From: Bacillus safensis FO-36b | GTDB taxonomy: Bacteria; Bacillota; Bacilli; Bacillales; Bacillaceae | Reading direction: 5' to 3' | Assembly: GCF_000691165.1 (NCBI RefSeq) | Contig: NZ_ASJD01000002.1 | Location: 62,001 to 126,000 of the forward strand | DNA: 64,000 nucleotides | Shown: piece by piece, positions 44,587-54,460 of the stretch | Layout of the letters: each line of letters opens with the position of its first letter | How positions within the stretch are numbered: the stretch's first letter is position 1 | Notes under the pieces: generated by a model | What the model saw: only the letters and a program-made list of their open reading frames with translations | Told to the model about the DNA's origin: nothing | Databases searched by the model: none | Made by a program: the position numbers and the translations under genes

Positions 44587-44761
44587 GTAAACGCCCCAAT
44601 TTCAGTTATTTAGAACTAGTCTAATCTTACTATATATGAGGAAGTCACAAATGGGAAGATGTGATTTTGAATTGGTTGGAGGTTTTTTGTAAAATTTCAG
44701 GCGTTATCTGTTTGTGATCCCTTATATTTTCACTACTTTTTGCTTAATTTGAGGGAGAAGT

Positions 44762-44887
44762 ATGTTGCGTCTGGAGAAATATCTGTACAATGTGGAGATC
44801 AATGGAGAGGAGACTCGAAAGGAATATGACTTTTTGGATGATTATGACGGGGCTGTTTATGTTGATTCTTTTAGAAAAACCGTTTGA
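44762..44887 (+). CDS. Possible 41-aa ORF overlapping the small membrane protein gene
   Basis: ATG with a GAGGGAGAAG SD opens MLRLEKYLYNVEINGEETRK...FRKTV, a hydrophilic acidic peptide, overlapping 98 bp of the next ORF in another frame. The SD is better than that of the overlapping frame. Either this is a leader ORF for coupling or the real gene; the sequence alone cannot decide. Confidence 0.3.
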   Translation: MLRLEKYLYNVEINGEETRKEYDFLDDYDGAVYVDSFRKTV

Positions 44888-45065
44888 AAAGAGAAGTTCT
44901 GGATTGTTATTTTTGATCAGTTATTTACTGCTGATTGCGGTTTATGTGATTCAGACAACGTTTGTGGAACTTGTACCGGATGGATTTTTGATGATGCTTG
45001 CGGTGGTTGTCGTTTTTCCTTTGTTTGTTCGGTTGGTGCAGTCTTCTTTGAGAAACCGTACATAA
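44790..45065 (+). CDS. Small membrane protein of unknown function
   Basis: 91 aa with three hydrophobic segments (~14-27, 36-55, 64-83) and charged ends (MWRSMERRLERN; SLRNRT). The ATG at 44790 has a distant GGAG; the in-frame ATG at 44826 (MTFWMIM) has AAAGGA only two bases away, so the start is uncertain. No family recognised. It is divergent from the diguanylate cyclase, with ~200 bp between that show no clear operator. Confidence 0.5.
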   Translation: MWRSMERRLERNMTFWMIMTGLFMLILLEKPFEKRSSGLLFLISYLLLIAVYVIQTTFVELVPDGFLMMLAVVVVFPLFVRLVQSSLRNRT

Positions 45066-45190
45066 GTAAATAATTAAAGAAACTCCGATTATTCCTTGTA
45101 GGAATAACCCAATCAAAAATGTAAATAAATTCAAAAAACATTAAATATCAAAATCAAAACTAACTTAACTTCTTAAATTAGATAAAAAAA

Positions 45191-45210
45191 GCCCCTTTAT
45201 AGAAAGGGGC
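45191..45210 (-). terminator. Terminator of ssrA
   Basis: GCCCCTTT ATAG AAAGGGGC with a T-run on the minus strand, 22 bp past the tmRNA 3' end. Confidence 0.92.
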
Positions 45211-45231
45211 CTTTTTAAATATTTAAAATTA

Positions 45232-45592
45232 TGGAGACGGTGGGAGTCGAACCCACGTCCAGAGACATCGATTACTTAAGCGTCTACGAGCGTAGTCAAC
45301 ATATTTACGTGTTCACTCATCCTCATGCCTGCTGACGGGCGCTTGGAGAGCTAGTCTGATGGATCTCTTCTTACGTCCTCAGACGGAAACGTAAGCGTAG
45401 CCTACTTCATTGGGCTCCTCACAGACACATAGGCGATGTCAGGAAGAGCTCGCTGCGCTTATTAGGCAGCTAGTGCTAAGTTTTGGTTAAAACTTTTAGT
45501 TTTGCCAGTTACATTTAAGTGCGTGTTAACGAGATCGCCTCTCGGCTCGCAGCCTAAGCTCGAACCATCCCTGTCGAATCCGTAACGTCCCC
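45232..45592 (-). ncRNA. ssrA: Transfer-messenger RNA (tmRNA)
   Basis: 361 nt. The 5' end GGGGACGTTACGG and the 3' end GGTTCGACTCCCACCGTCTCCA form the tRNA-Ala-like domain with an encoded CCA. The tag frame after the resume point is GGC AAA ACT AAA AGT TTT AAC CAA AAC TTA GCA CTA GCT GCC TAA, giving (A)GKTKSFNQNLALAA, which differs from the B. subtilis tag at two residues and keeps the LAA degradation signal. It rescues stalled ribosomes with SmpB, encoded just upstream. A processed leader of ~45 nt is likely. Confidence 0.97.
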
Positions 45593-45647
45593 TTGTAAAA
45601 GGGATATACGGGATGGAAGTTCAGCTTCACTGCTTCCGTATATAACT

Positions 45648-45675
45648 ATTATAACAATCTCATCGCTCGAAACAA
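45648..45675 (-). promoter_or_regulatory. Candidate ssrA promoter
   Basis: Minus-strand TTGTTT (45675-45670), 16 nt, TATAAT (45653-45648), about 55 nt before the mature tmRNA 5' end. Confidence 0.55.
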
Positions 45676-45766
45676 CTGGTGGTTTCTGTAAAAAGAGCGA
45701 TGATTGTTTACTGCATAACATATTGTAGCATAATGCTTCCGCTCTCAGCAAGCCATCTGCATTAGG

Positions 45767-46237
45767 CTAGAATTGCTTTTGACGATCGCGGAAGGCACGT
45801 TCGATTTCACGTTTTGCATCTTTTTTCTTCAGATCTTCACGTTTATCGTATTTCTTCTTCCCTTTTCCGATTCCGATCAGCACTTTGGCAAAGCCATTTT
45901 TCAAATAAAGTTTCAGAGGCACAAGTGAGTAGCCTTCTTCCTTTGTCGCACCAATCAATTTGCTGATTTGCTTGCGATGAAGCAGCAGCTTTCTCGTTCT
46001 CAGCGGATCATGGTTATAACGGTTCCCCTGTTCGTATGGGCTCACGTGCATATTATGAAGAAACACTTCTCCTCGCTCGATTTTGGCAAAGGAATCTTTT
46101 AAATTCACTTTTCCAGCACGAATCGATTTGATTTCAGTTCCTTGTAATACTAGGCCGGCTTCGTATGTTTCTTCTATAAAGTAATCATGATTTGCTTTTT
46201 TGTTTTGGGAAACAACTTTTCCCTCTCCCTTTGGCAT
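45767..46237 (-). CDS. smpB: tmRNA-binding protein SmpB
   Basis: About 156 aa, the usual length. OB-fold body with [42 protein letters not shown], then [27 protein letters not shown], and a basic tail ([30 protein letters not shown]) that enters the ribosomal mRNA channel. ATG 46237 has a GGAGGGTG SD; the longer in-frame reading to 46342 runs across the rnr terminator. It lies between rnr and ssrA, as in B. subtilis. Confidence 0.96.
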   Translation of the reverse strand: MPKGEGKVVSQNKKANHDYFIEETYEAGLVLQGTEIKSIRAGKVNLKDSFAKIERGEVFLHNMHVSPYEQGNRYNHDPLRTRKLLLHRKQISKLIGATKEEGYSLVPLKLYLKNGFAKVLIGIGKGKKKYDKREDLKKKDAKREIERAFRDRQKQF

Positions 46238-46333
46238 TGGCGTACACCCTCCTTTTGACACAAACACGGTCCAAATCGTACGGATTATTTTATCAAACAA
46301 TCCAGCTTTCGACAATGCTGACGCCATGTGGTC

Positions 46334-46370
46334 AAAAAGCAAATAGAGCGGGATGCCCTATTTGCTTTTT
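46334..46370 (-). terminator. Terminator between rnr and smpB
   Basis: AAAAAGCAAATAG ... CTATTTGCTTTTT: 13-bp perfect arms with an 11-nt loop, T-run on the minus strand. Confidence 0.9.
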
Positions 46371-46376
46371 GGCACG

Positions 46377-48719
46377 TTACTTTTTCTTTTTGCGTTTTTG
46401 TTTCGGTGCGTTTTCAAATACGCGTTTTTTCTTTTTCTTCTTTTTACGGTTTGTGAACCAGTCACTTCCGCTTTTATCCTCTTTGCCTTTTTCCCCAGAG
46501 GCTTTTTGACCTCCACGCCCTTTTTTCGCTGGTGGATCTGTCCGTTTTTTGAACTTGAAATCTTTTGGAGATTTACGGCGAGTGCCTTTCATCCCGACGA
46601 TTTCAAAATCAATTGAGTGCTCATCTTTATTAACATTAACAACTTTGACAGTGATTTCGTCACCGATACGGTAGACATTCCCTGTACGTTCACCGATCAT
46701 GGCAAAGTGCTGTTCATCAAAGCGATAATAGTCGTCTGTCATGTAGCTGACATGGACAAGACCTTCTATCGTATTCGGCAGTTCAACGAATAGTCCAAAG
46801 TTCGTCACAGAACTAATCATGCCATCAAACTCTTCACCGATTTTATCTAGCATAAACTCTGCCTTTTTCAGATCATCTGTTTCACGCTCTGCATCGACTG
46901 AGCGGCGCTCCATCGTGGACGCATGATCTGCGATTTCAGGAAGCAGCTGGCCCCACTTTTCTAGAGTCGCTTCATCTGTCTTTTTCTGAATCAAATAGGT
47001 TCTAATCAGTCTATGCACGATTAAATCCGGGTAACGGCGGATCGGTGATGTGAAGTGTGTATAGAATTCCGTTGATAACCCAAAATGGCCAATGCTTTCT
47101 GGATCATACTTCGCCTGTTTCATAGAGCGAAGCATCACAGTTTGAATGACAACTTCTTCTGGTTGATCCCTGACAGCATCGAGGACACTTTGAAGTGCGC
47201 GCGGGTGAATGTTCGTTGACGTCCCTTTCACAATGTAACCAAACGTCGTTACGAACTCTAAAAAGCGCTGAAGCTTCTCAGGGTTTGGTTCTTCGTGAAT
47301 TCGGTAAATGAACGGAACATTCATCCAGTGGAAATGCTCTGCAACCGTTTCGTTTGCAACAAGCATGAATTCTTCAATTAATTTCTCTGCAACGGAACGC
47401 TCACGAATGACAACGTCTTTCGCTGCGCCTTCATCATCTACAAGTACTTTTGCTTCCTTGAAATCAAAGTCTACAGCTCCGCGCTCCATTCGTTTGTCAC
47501 GAAGAATCTCTGCAAGCTTCTCCATCTCTTGAAACATCGGCACTAGCGGCTCATATTTGTTTAAAAGCTCTTCGTCTTGGTCGACTAAAATCTTATTCAC
47601 ATCAGAATAGGTCATTCTCTCCGTCGTTTTGATCACACTTTGGAAAATCTCGTGTTTGACGACTTTTCCGTTTCGATCAATGACCATTTCACAAGACAGT
47701 GTGAGACGATCGACCTTTGGATTTAATGAACAAATACCGTTTGACAAACGATGCGGAATCATAGGGATGACGCGGTCGACGAGATACACACTCGTTCCAC
47801 GTTCATAAGCTTCCTGATCAATCGGCGAATTCTCTGTGACATAATGAGAAACGTCTGCAATGTGCACGCCAAGCTTATATTTGCCATCATCCAGCTTTTG
47901 CACAGTTACAGCATCATCTAAGTCCTTCGCATCTGCACCGTCAATCGTCACAATCGTTTCATTGCGCAAGTCGCGTCTGCCTTCAAGGTCTTTTTCATCA
48001 ATCGTTTCAGGTGTGTCTGCTGCCTGCTGAAGTGCTTCTTCTGGGAACTCACCTGGCAGACCGTGTTTATGAATGATCGACAAAATATCAATGCCAGGGT
48101 CATTTTTATGACCGAGGATTTCAGTCACTTCACCTTCTGCACTCATTCTTCCTTCAGGGTAGCTTGTCAGCGTCACAACGACTTTATGACCTTCGACCGC
48201 ACCGTTTTTAGCGGATTTCGGAATGAAGATATCGTTTGTGATTTTTTTATCATCAGGAATGACAAAGCCAAAGCTTTTCGTTTCTGTGTAGGTACCGACA
48301 ACCGTCTGAGTATTACGCTCGAGAATACGGATAACAGTTCCTTCTTTTTTCGTGCCGGTTGATTTGTGGCTGACACGAACCATGACGGTATCTCCATTCA
48401 TCGCTGTGCCTAACTCATTTGGCGGGATGAAAATATCATCCTGTCCAAACTCTTCAGGCGTCACAAATGCAAATCCTTTTGCATGAGCAGACAGCTTTCC
48501 TTTTACCAAATTCATTTTTTCTGGTACACCGTAACGGTCGCTGCGCGTGCGAACGATGAGTCCTTGATCCTCCAGCGTCACAAGTGCTTTGACGAGCTCT
48601 TTATAATCATCAGGATTGGTAATCTCCATCATGACTTCCAGCTCTTGAACGGTTAACGGTTTATACGCTTCTTCTTTCATAAAAGCGAGTAATTCATCCA
48701 TAAATTCTTCTTTTTGCAC
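46377..48719 (-). CDS. rnr: Ribonuclease R
   Basis: A 780-aa 3'-5' exoribonuclease of the RNB family. An N-terminal winged-helix segment and cold-shock domains are followed by the catalytic RNB domain with [14 protein letters not shown] (metal-binding Asp residues), [16 protein letters not shown], then S1 ([20 protein letters not shown]) and a Lys-rich tail ending in [11 protein letters not shown] start with a GGGGG SD five bases away. It processes structured RNA and degrades tmRNA-tagged messages, consistent with its place in yvaK-rnr-smpB-ssrA. Confidence 0.96.
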   Translation of the reverse strand: MQKEEFMDELLAFMKEEAYKPLTVQELEVMMEITNPDDYKELVKALVTLEDQGLIVRTRSDRYGVPEKMNLVKGKLSAHAKGFAFVTPEEFGQDDIFIPPNELGTAMNGDTVMVRVSHKSTGTKKEGTVIRILERNTQTVVGTYTETKSFGFVIPDDKKITNDIFIPKSAKNGAVEGHKVVVTLTSYPEGRMSAEGEVTEILGHKNDPGIDILSIIHKHGLPGEFPEEALQQAADTPETIDEKDLEGRRDLRNETIVTIDGADAKDLDDAVTVQKLDDGKYKLGVHIADVSHYVTENSPIDQEAYERGTSVYLVDRVIPMIPHRLSNGICSLNPKVDRLTLSCEMVIDRNGKVVKHEIFQSVIKTTERMTYSDVNKILVDQDEELLNKYEPLVPMFQEMEKLAEILRDKRMERGAVDFDFKEAKVLVDDEGAAKDVVIRERSVAEKLIEEFMLVANETVAEHFHWMNVPFIYRIHEEPNPEKLQRFLEFVTTFGYIVKGTSTNIHPRALQSVLDAVRDQPEEVVIQTVMLRSMKQAKYDPESIGHFGLSTEFYTHFTSPIRRYPDLIVHRLIRTYLIQKKTDEATLEKWGQLLPEIADHASTMERRSVDAERETDDLKKAEFMLDKIGEEFDGMISSVTNFGLFVELPNTIEGLVHVSYMTDDYYRFDEQHFAMIGERTGNVYRIGDEITVKVVNVNKDEHSIDFEIVGMKGTRRKSPKDFKFKKRTDPPAKKGRGGQKASGEKGKEDKSGSDWFTNRKKKKKKKRVFENAPKQKRKKKK

Positions 48720-48738
48720 ACTCTAACCCCCTATATAT

Positions 48739-49485
48739 TTAAATTGACCAATCAAGTGATTCTAAGAATGCATAGACATCCTGATGAACCTTCTCCCGCT
48801 CTTTATCAAGCGTGATAACATGGCCTGATTCTTCATACCATTTCAAATGCTTATCATCTGTCTCTACTTCGTTATAAATGATATTCGCACTGTCTGTATT
48901 AATCATATGATCGTGACGTGCCTGCACAACAAAAGTAGGTGAATAGATCATGTCGACATTGTTTCTAACATCTGCAATCAGTTCTTGCAGGCTCCTCAGT
49001 GTATCCATTGGTGTTTTCTTGAACGATTCCATTTCTTGTTCAATTTGGTCCTCTGACTTACCCTCAAATTTCTTATAGTTACGGGCATAATCTAGTACAC
49101 CCTGGTACATGACTTCTTCACTTTTTATGTACATAGGTGCACACATAGGTACAATTCCCTTTACAGGTACAGTGTAACCTAATTTCAATGAAAAAACTCC
49201 TCCGAGGGATAGTCCGCAAACTGCAATCTCCTCATAACCCTCATCTTTTAAGAATTGATAGCCTTCTTCAACGTCTTTCCACCAGTCAGCCGGGCCTGTA
49301 TGGACAAGCTCTTCTGGCGGCACACCGTGTCCTTTATATTGAGGTGCATGGCATGTATATCCTCTATCGTTCAAATAACGGCCAAGCATTCGAACATCGG
49401 CTGTATTCCCAGTAAAACCGTGAAGAAGAAGCACCGCCTTTTCTCCACCTTTAAACGTAAATGGTTTTGGTGTAACAACTTTCAT
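48739..49485 (-). CDS. yvaK: Carboxylesterase YvaK (Est30-like)
   Basis: A 248-aa alpha/beta hydrolase. Oxyanion-hole segment LLLHGFTGN (~19-27), nucleophile elbow GLSLGG with Ser93, catalytic Asp in QARHDHMI (~193) and His in ESGHVITLD (~223). Length and residue positions match Geobacillus Est30. ATG 49485 is preceded by AAGGAAG; the longer reading to 49548 has no SD. It lies between secG and rnr, as in B. subtilis. Its natural ester is unknown. Confidence 0.93.
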   Translation of the reverse strand: MKVVTPKPFTFKGGEKAVLLLHGFTGNTADVRMLGRYLNDRGYTCHAPQYKGHGVPPEELVHTGPADWWKDVEEGYQFLKDEGYEEIAVCGLSLGGVFSLKLGYTVPVKGIVPMCAPMYIKSEEVMYQGVLDYARNYKKFEGKSEDQIEQEMESFKKTPMDTLRSLQELIADVRNNVDMIYSPTFVVQARHDHMINTDSANIIYNEVETDDKHLKWYEESGHVITLDKEREKVHQDVYAFLESLDWSI

Positions 49486-49570
49486 GATGTGACTTCCTTT
49501 CCTTCTGGTATGGTTTATATTTTCCACTTGTATGTATGAAACAAACACAAAAGAGTGCTGATAATAAAAA

Positions 49571-49595
49571 AAGGTCTGAAAAAAGATCAGACCTT
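49571..49595 (-). terminator. Terminator of secG
   Basis: AAGGTCTG AAAAAAGAT CAGACCTT with a T-run on the minus strand. Confidence 0.9.
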
Positions 49596-49609
49596 CTGTT
49601 ACTCGCGCT

Positions 49610-49843
49610 TTACACGCCTAAATATGCCAATGCAAGTGTTAAGATGAAGAAAAGCACTGACAAAATAACCGTTAAACGGTGAAGAATCAAGTCAAGGCCT
49701 CTCGCTTTTTGCTTACCGAAAAGCTGCTCGGCTCCACCTGAAATAGCGCCTGACAGTCCAGCACTTTTACTTGATTGTAGTAATACAACGATGATAAGTG
49801 CGATACTGACAATTACGAGTAATGTGATAACAAATGCGTGCAT
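49610..49843 (-). CDS. secG: Preprotein translocase subunit SecG
   Basis: A 77-aa membrane protein with two TM helices (~3-20 and ~55-75) joined by the conserved loop [34 protein letters not shown] 49843 has a GGAGGTG SD. It is the accessory subunit of the SecYEG channel. Confidence 0.95.
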   Translation of the reverse strand: MHAFVITLLVIVSIALIIVVLLQSSKSAGLSGAISGGAEQLFGKQKARGLDLILHRLTVILSVLFFILTLALAYLGV

Positions 49844-50029
49844 GAAAACACCTCCAGACAAACTGGTACACATAACTTTATTTTACATGAAAACAAGGTG
49901 CATGTCACGAAACATCAAAATAAAGATTTCCTATATATTGTCGACTTGATTCGTTATTTTGATACAATTTCGTTCCAAAGTGCTGGCTGCAGCATTTTTA
50001 TATGCAATTTTTCGGTTAAAAACACATTT

Positions 50030-50326
50030 TTAATGAGTTGCTTCTTCCTTCAATAGCTGTTTTAATTCTACTAACAAACGTTCAGCTCCTTCAGGACTCA
50101 GCATCACGTTCCCATTTCCATAGCTTTTGTTGTACTTCGTCACTTGTCCCGTCAGCAGGCAGCTCTTATCTGCATCATATTTTTTCAGCATAATGGTTTG
50201 ATCTTCAATGAAAATTTCTAACAGCTGCTCTTCTTTAATATTGAGTACCTTGCGCATTTCTGAGGGCAGAACAATTCTGCCGAGAGAATCAATATGTCTG
50301 ACCATCCCAGTCCTTTTCAATGACAT
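50030..50326 (-). CDS. AbrB-family transition-state-type regulator
   Basis: 98 aa. The N-terminal swapped-hairpin DNA-binding domain GMVRHIDSLGRIVLPSEMRKVLNI is typical of AbrB/Abh/SpoVT; the C-terminal part (SCLLTGQVTKY...VMLSPEGAERLLVELKQLLKE) resembles AbrB's multimerisation domain. It keeps one Cys at the position of AbrB Cys54. It is neither AbrB nor Abh by location; a third paralogue is likely. It follows the small XRE gene by 31 bp on the same strand, and a TTGAC-N4-GTCAA palindrome lies between them. Confidence 0.85.
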   Translation of the reverse strand: MSLKRTGMVRHIDSLGRIVLPSEMRKVLNIKEEQLLEIFIEDQTIMLKKYDADKSCLLTGQVTKYNKSYGNGNVMLSPEGAERLLVELKQLLKEEATH

Positions 50327-50357
50327 TTCCTCCTTGATGATGATATGATGATATCAC

Positions 50358-50591
50358 TCATTGACTTTTGTCAACATTTTCATAGTAAAATAGATCTTCA
50401 AATTTTTTATCAAAGTAATGAATCATTTTGCCAATGACAAGCTGTCCCGGTTTTCGGTGACCATTTAATACCCTGCTAAGTGTGGCAGGAGAGATGCCAA
50501 TTTCATCAGCGAGCTGATTTAACGACATATCGTTCTCGATCATATACTGCATGACAAAAGCCCGCCTGATCTGAATCTTTTCGACCATCAT
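50358..50591 (-). CDS. Small XRE-type DNA-binding protein
   Basis: 77 aa, mostly a Cro/CI HTH: MSLNQLADEIGISPATLSRVLNGHRKPGQLVIGKMIHYF (~22-60), then an acidic tail. AGGAGG SD before tandem ATGs. It probably shares an operon with the AbrB-like gene and is divergent from the tandem XRE pair. Its partners are unknown. Confidence 0.8.
   Translation of the reverse strand: MMVEKIQIRRAFVMQYMIENDMSLNQLADEIGISPATLSRVLNGHRKPGQLVIGKMIHYFDKKFEDLFYYENVDKSQ
50361..50374. promoter_or_regulatory. Shared palindrome, copy at the abrB-like gene
   Basis: TTGACTTTTGTCAA, a perfect-arm TTGAC-N4-GTCAA palindrome followed by CATTTTCA; the same block is found upstream of both XRE genes (50652, 51179). Confidence 0.55.
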
Positions 50592-50651
50592 TACAACCTC
50601 CTATGGAATCATTATGTACAACATGTAAGACTTTCACATCAAGCAGATTCA

Positions 50652-50665
50652 TTAACTTATGTCAA
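50652..50665. promoter_or_regulatory. Shared palindrome upstream of the first tandem XRE gene
   Basis: TTAACTTATGTCAA followed by CACTTTT, ~81 bp before the ATG. It differs from the copy at 51179 at one base in 14. Confidence 0.55.
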
Positions 50666-50745
50666 CACTTTTACCCCTCTGCTATTTCCTTTGGTCAATG
50701 ATCATACTAAAATAAGTCATATACTGAAATGTGAGGTTCGATGTC

Positions 50746-51141
50746 ATGAATCACTTTGGTGAACAATTACGCATTTTAAGAGAAAATAGAAAAATGTCGG
50801 TCAATCAGCTTGCCATGTATTCAGGTGTCAGCGCTGCTGGTATTTCTCGTATTGAAAATGGAAAGCGCGGTGTGCCAAAGCCTTTAACCATAAAAAAATT
50901 AGCACACGCTTTGAAGGTGCCTTATGAGGATTTAATGCTGCTTGCCGGTCATATTGAACAGGAACAAGTTCATGAAATGAAACCGAAATATGAGTCCATG
51001 TTAAAAATCTATCAAACGGCGCTTCAAAAGGATGTAGAACATCTCCCCATTTTTGACGGGGACAAATGGGAAAGGCTCTCCGCACAAGACATCAGCCAGC
51101 TGAATGAATACTTTCTCACGCTCATCAACCAAAAAAGGTGA
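50746..51141 (+). CDS. XRE-family regulator (YvaO-like), tandem copy A
   Basis: 131 aa. The N-terminal HTH MSVNQLAMYSGVSAAGISRIENGKRGVPKPLTIKKLAHALKVPYEDLM is followed by a shorter C-terminal helical region (YESMLKIYQTALQKDVEHLPIFDGDKWERLSAQDISQLNEYFLTLI). It is a close paralogue of the next gene. ATG 50746 lies 8 nt after TGAGGT; the GTG at 50731 is within the SD. It resembles phage-type repressors but no phage genes are nearby; B. subtilis yvaO sits at the equivalent place. Confidence 0.85.
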   Translation: MNHFGEQLRILRENRKMSVNQLAMYSGVSAAGISRIENGKRGVPKPLTIKKLAHALKVPYEDLMLLAGHIEQEQVHEMKPKYESMLKIYQTALQKDVEHLPIFDGDKWERLSAQDISQLNEYFLTLINQKR

Positions 51142-51178
51142 ACAAATAGCGGGGCATAAACCTAATGTACATCCACCA

Positions 51179-51192
51179 TTAACTAATGTCAA
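51179..51192. promoter_or_regulatory. Shared palindrome upstream of the second tandem XRE gene
   Basis: TTAACTAATGTCAA followed by TATTTTCA, ~88 bp before the ATG. A half-site GTCAACAA lies closer, at 51231. Confidence 0.55.
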
Positions 51193-51279
51193 TATTTTCA
51201 TGGTGCACTTATTGCCAATAGTCAACAAATCAAGTAAAATAGACATATCTAATCTATAACCATGTGAGGTTTTGCGTTA

Positions 51280-51681
51280 ATGAACTTTGGTGCATATTTA
51301 AGAGCATTACGTGAGGAAAAGAAGCTGTCGGTGAACCAATTAGCGATGTATTCTGAGGTCAGCGCTGCCGGTATATCTCGTATTGAAAACGGGAAACGCG
51401 GCATTCCGAAACCTCCTACGATTAAAAAGTTAGCTGGTGCGTTAAAGGTACCTTATGAAGACATGATGCAGGCTGCGGGCTATATTGAGGAAGCCGCTTC
51501 TGTCCAACAGCTTAGGGAAGATGATCTTGCTTTATCCAAAATAAAGGAAGCCGCAGCGCAATATGAACTTGGTGATCTCGAAATATTTGATGGTGACATA
51601 TGGTCAACCCTTTCGAAAAAAGAAATAGAGGACCTCAACCGCTATTTGTTATTTATGTTAAACAGCCGTTCGTCCTCATAA
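51280..51681 (+). CDS. XRE-family regulator (YvaO-like), tandem copy B
   Basis: 133 aa. The HTH LSVNQLAMYSEVSAAGISRIENGKRGIPKPPTIKKLAGALKVPYEDMMQAAG is almost identical to copy A; the C-terminal half diverges (LALSKIKEAAAQYELGDLEIFDGDIWSTLSKKEIEDLNRYLLFML) but keeps the FDGD-W-LS pattern. SD TGAGGT. Tandem duplication of gene and promoter is evident from the shared upstream palindrome. Confidence 0.85.
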   Translation: MNFGAYLRALREEKKLSVNQLAMYSEVSAAGISRIENGKRGIPKPPTIKKLAGALKVPYEDMMQAAGYIEEAASVQQLREDDLALSKIKEAAAQYELGDLEIFDGDIWSTLSKKEIEDLNRYLLFMLNSRSSS

Positions 51682-51751
51682 ATGTTTAAGCTTTTTGCGC
51701 CGATTTATGACAGATTTACGGTATAATGGGTTCAGATTGGAGTGAAGAAAG

Positions 51752-52072
51752 ATGAATCAATCTGACATGTGCCCGCGGTTTGAAAAAGCAGTTGAGTTAT
51801 TGAGTAAACGCTGGGTGGCACTGATTGTTTTTCAGCTTCTCTCAGGTCAGCAGCGCTTTAGTGAAATTGAGGCGGCTCTGACAAATTTAAGCGGAAGAGT
51901 ATTATCTGAGAGATTAAAAGAGCTGGAAGCAGCAGGTATTGTAAAACGGGAGGTTTTTGCTGAAACACCCGTGCGCATTGAGTATTCTTTAACAGATATG
52001 GGGCGTTCACTTGCACCCGTTTTTGAGGAAATTGCGAAGTGGTCCTCTGAATGGATCACGCTTGAATCATAA
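51752..52072 (+). CDS. catR: HxlR/DUF24-family redox regulator CatR (YvaP)
   Basis: A 106-aa winged-helix repressor with conserved N-terminal Cys7 (MNQSDMCPRFEKAVELLSKRWVALIVFQLL), recognition region SEIEAALTNLSGRVLSERLKELEAAGIVKRE and wing ETPVRIEYSLTDMGRSL. It matches B. subtilis YvaP/CatR, which senses catechol/quinone electrophiles through Cys7 and represses catDE. No catDE genes are adjacent here. Confidence 0.88.
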   Translation: MNQSDMCPRFEKAVELLSKRWVALIVFQLLSGQQRFSEIEAALTNLSGRVLSERLKELEAAGIVKREVFAETPVRIEYSLTDMGRSLAPVFEEIAKWSSEWITLES

Positions 52073-52105
52073 ACCAGCATTCGAACCGCCTGATCATCAT
52101 AAAAC

Positions 52106-52135
52106 AACCTCCCTTACAGCGATGTAAGGGAGGTT
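52106..52135. terminator. Bidirectional terminator between catR and opuCD
   Basis: AACCTCCCTTACA GCGA TGTAAGGGAGGTT between convergent genes, with A-rich left and T-rich right flank. Confidence 0.92.
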
Positions 52136-52151
52136 TTGTCTTTTCAACTGC

Positions 52152-52841
52152 TTAAGCAGATGTGATGTTTTTTTCAGCTAACGCTTTTCTTTCTTTTTTC
52201 TTGTTTGTCGGGCTTAAATAGCGTTCGAGCCAGCCCATGACAAGGTCAGCGATAATAGCCATAAGTGCAGTTGGAATCGCACCTGCTAAAATGATGGCTG
52301 TTCCGTTTGTGGCGTTTGACCCTCTGATGATGATATCACCAAGACCTCCCGCGCCCACAAATGTTCCAATCGCTGTAATTCCGATGGCAATGACCAGTGC
52401 GGTTCTTAAACCAGCCATAATGACTGATAAAGCAAGCGGTAGTTCAACCATTCTCAGCACTTGCCATTTCGTCATGCCCATCGCTTTACCTGATTCTAAA
52501 TAGGCATGTTCAATGCTGACAATGCCTGTATACGTGTTTCTGATGATCGGCAGAAGCGAATACAGAAAGAGTGATAGGATGACTGTATTTGCGCCAAGTC
52601 CTAATACAAGCATCAACACGGAAAGCATCGCTAATGCCGGTATCGTTTGGATGACGTTGGTAATGGCAAAGACCCAATTGCTCAGCTTGCGGTAATGCGC
52701 TACAAAGATGCCTACTGGAATCCCGACAATCGCCGCAAACAACACCCCATACGCCGACATGAGAAAATGCCGATAAAATTCTTCTAACACATATGACCCG
52801 TTCTGCTGATAATACGTCCATAATTGCTGCAGTGTGTCCAT
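52152..52841 (-). CDS. opuCD: Osmoprotectant ABC permease OpuCD
   Basis: About 229 aa with five TM helices and the permease motif ESGKAMGMTKWQVLRMVELPLALSVIMAG, then GAGGLGDIIIRGSNATNGTAIILAG. Together with OpuCB it forms the channel for glycine betaine, carnitine, choline and related solutes. ATG 52841 (MDTLQQL) is preferred; the GTG at 52853 overlaps the GGGGAGG SD. Last gene of opuCA-CB-CC-CD. Confidence 0.92.
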   Translation of the reverse strand: MDTLQQLWTYYQQNGSYVLEEFYRHFLMSAYGVLFAAIVGIPVGIFVAHYRKLSNWVFAITNVIQTIPALAMLSVLMLVLGLGANTVILSLFLYSLLPIIRNTYTGIVSIEHAYLESGKAMGMTKWQVLRMVELPLALSVIMAGLRTALVIAIGITAIGTFVGAGGLGDIIIRGSNATNGTAIILAGAIPTALMAIIADLVMGWLERYLSPTNKKKERKALAEKNITSA

Positions 52842-52862
52842 CAGCCGTGACACCTCCCCATC

Positions 52863-54447
<1,585 letters not shown>

Positions 54448-54460
54448 GTGTACACCTCCC

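Noticed and set aside
45554..45751. 65-codon open frame upstream of ssrA
   Set aside because: It overlaps the tmRNA promoter and 5' end and lacks protein-like composition.
46192..46616. Phe-rich open frames on the plus strand over the rnr 3' end
   Set aside because: They are antisense shadows of the Lys-rich RNase R tail.
50030..51681. Cluster of XRE/AbrB regulators as a prophage remnant
   Set aside because: No integrase, structural, lysis or attachment sequence was seen nearby; the genes fit the B. subtilis yvaN-yvaO position.
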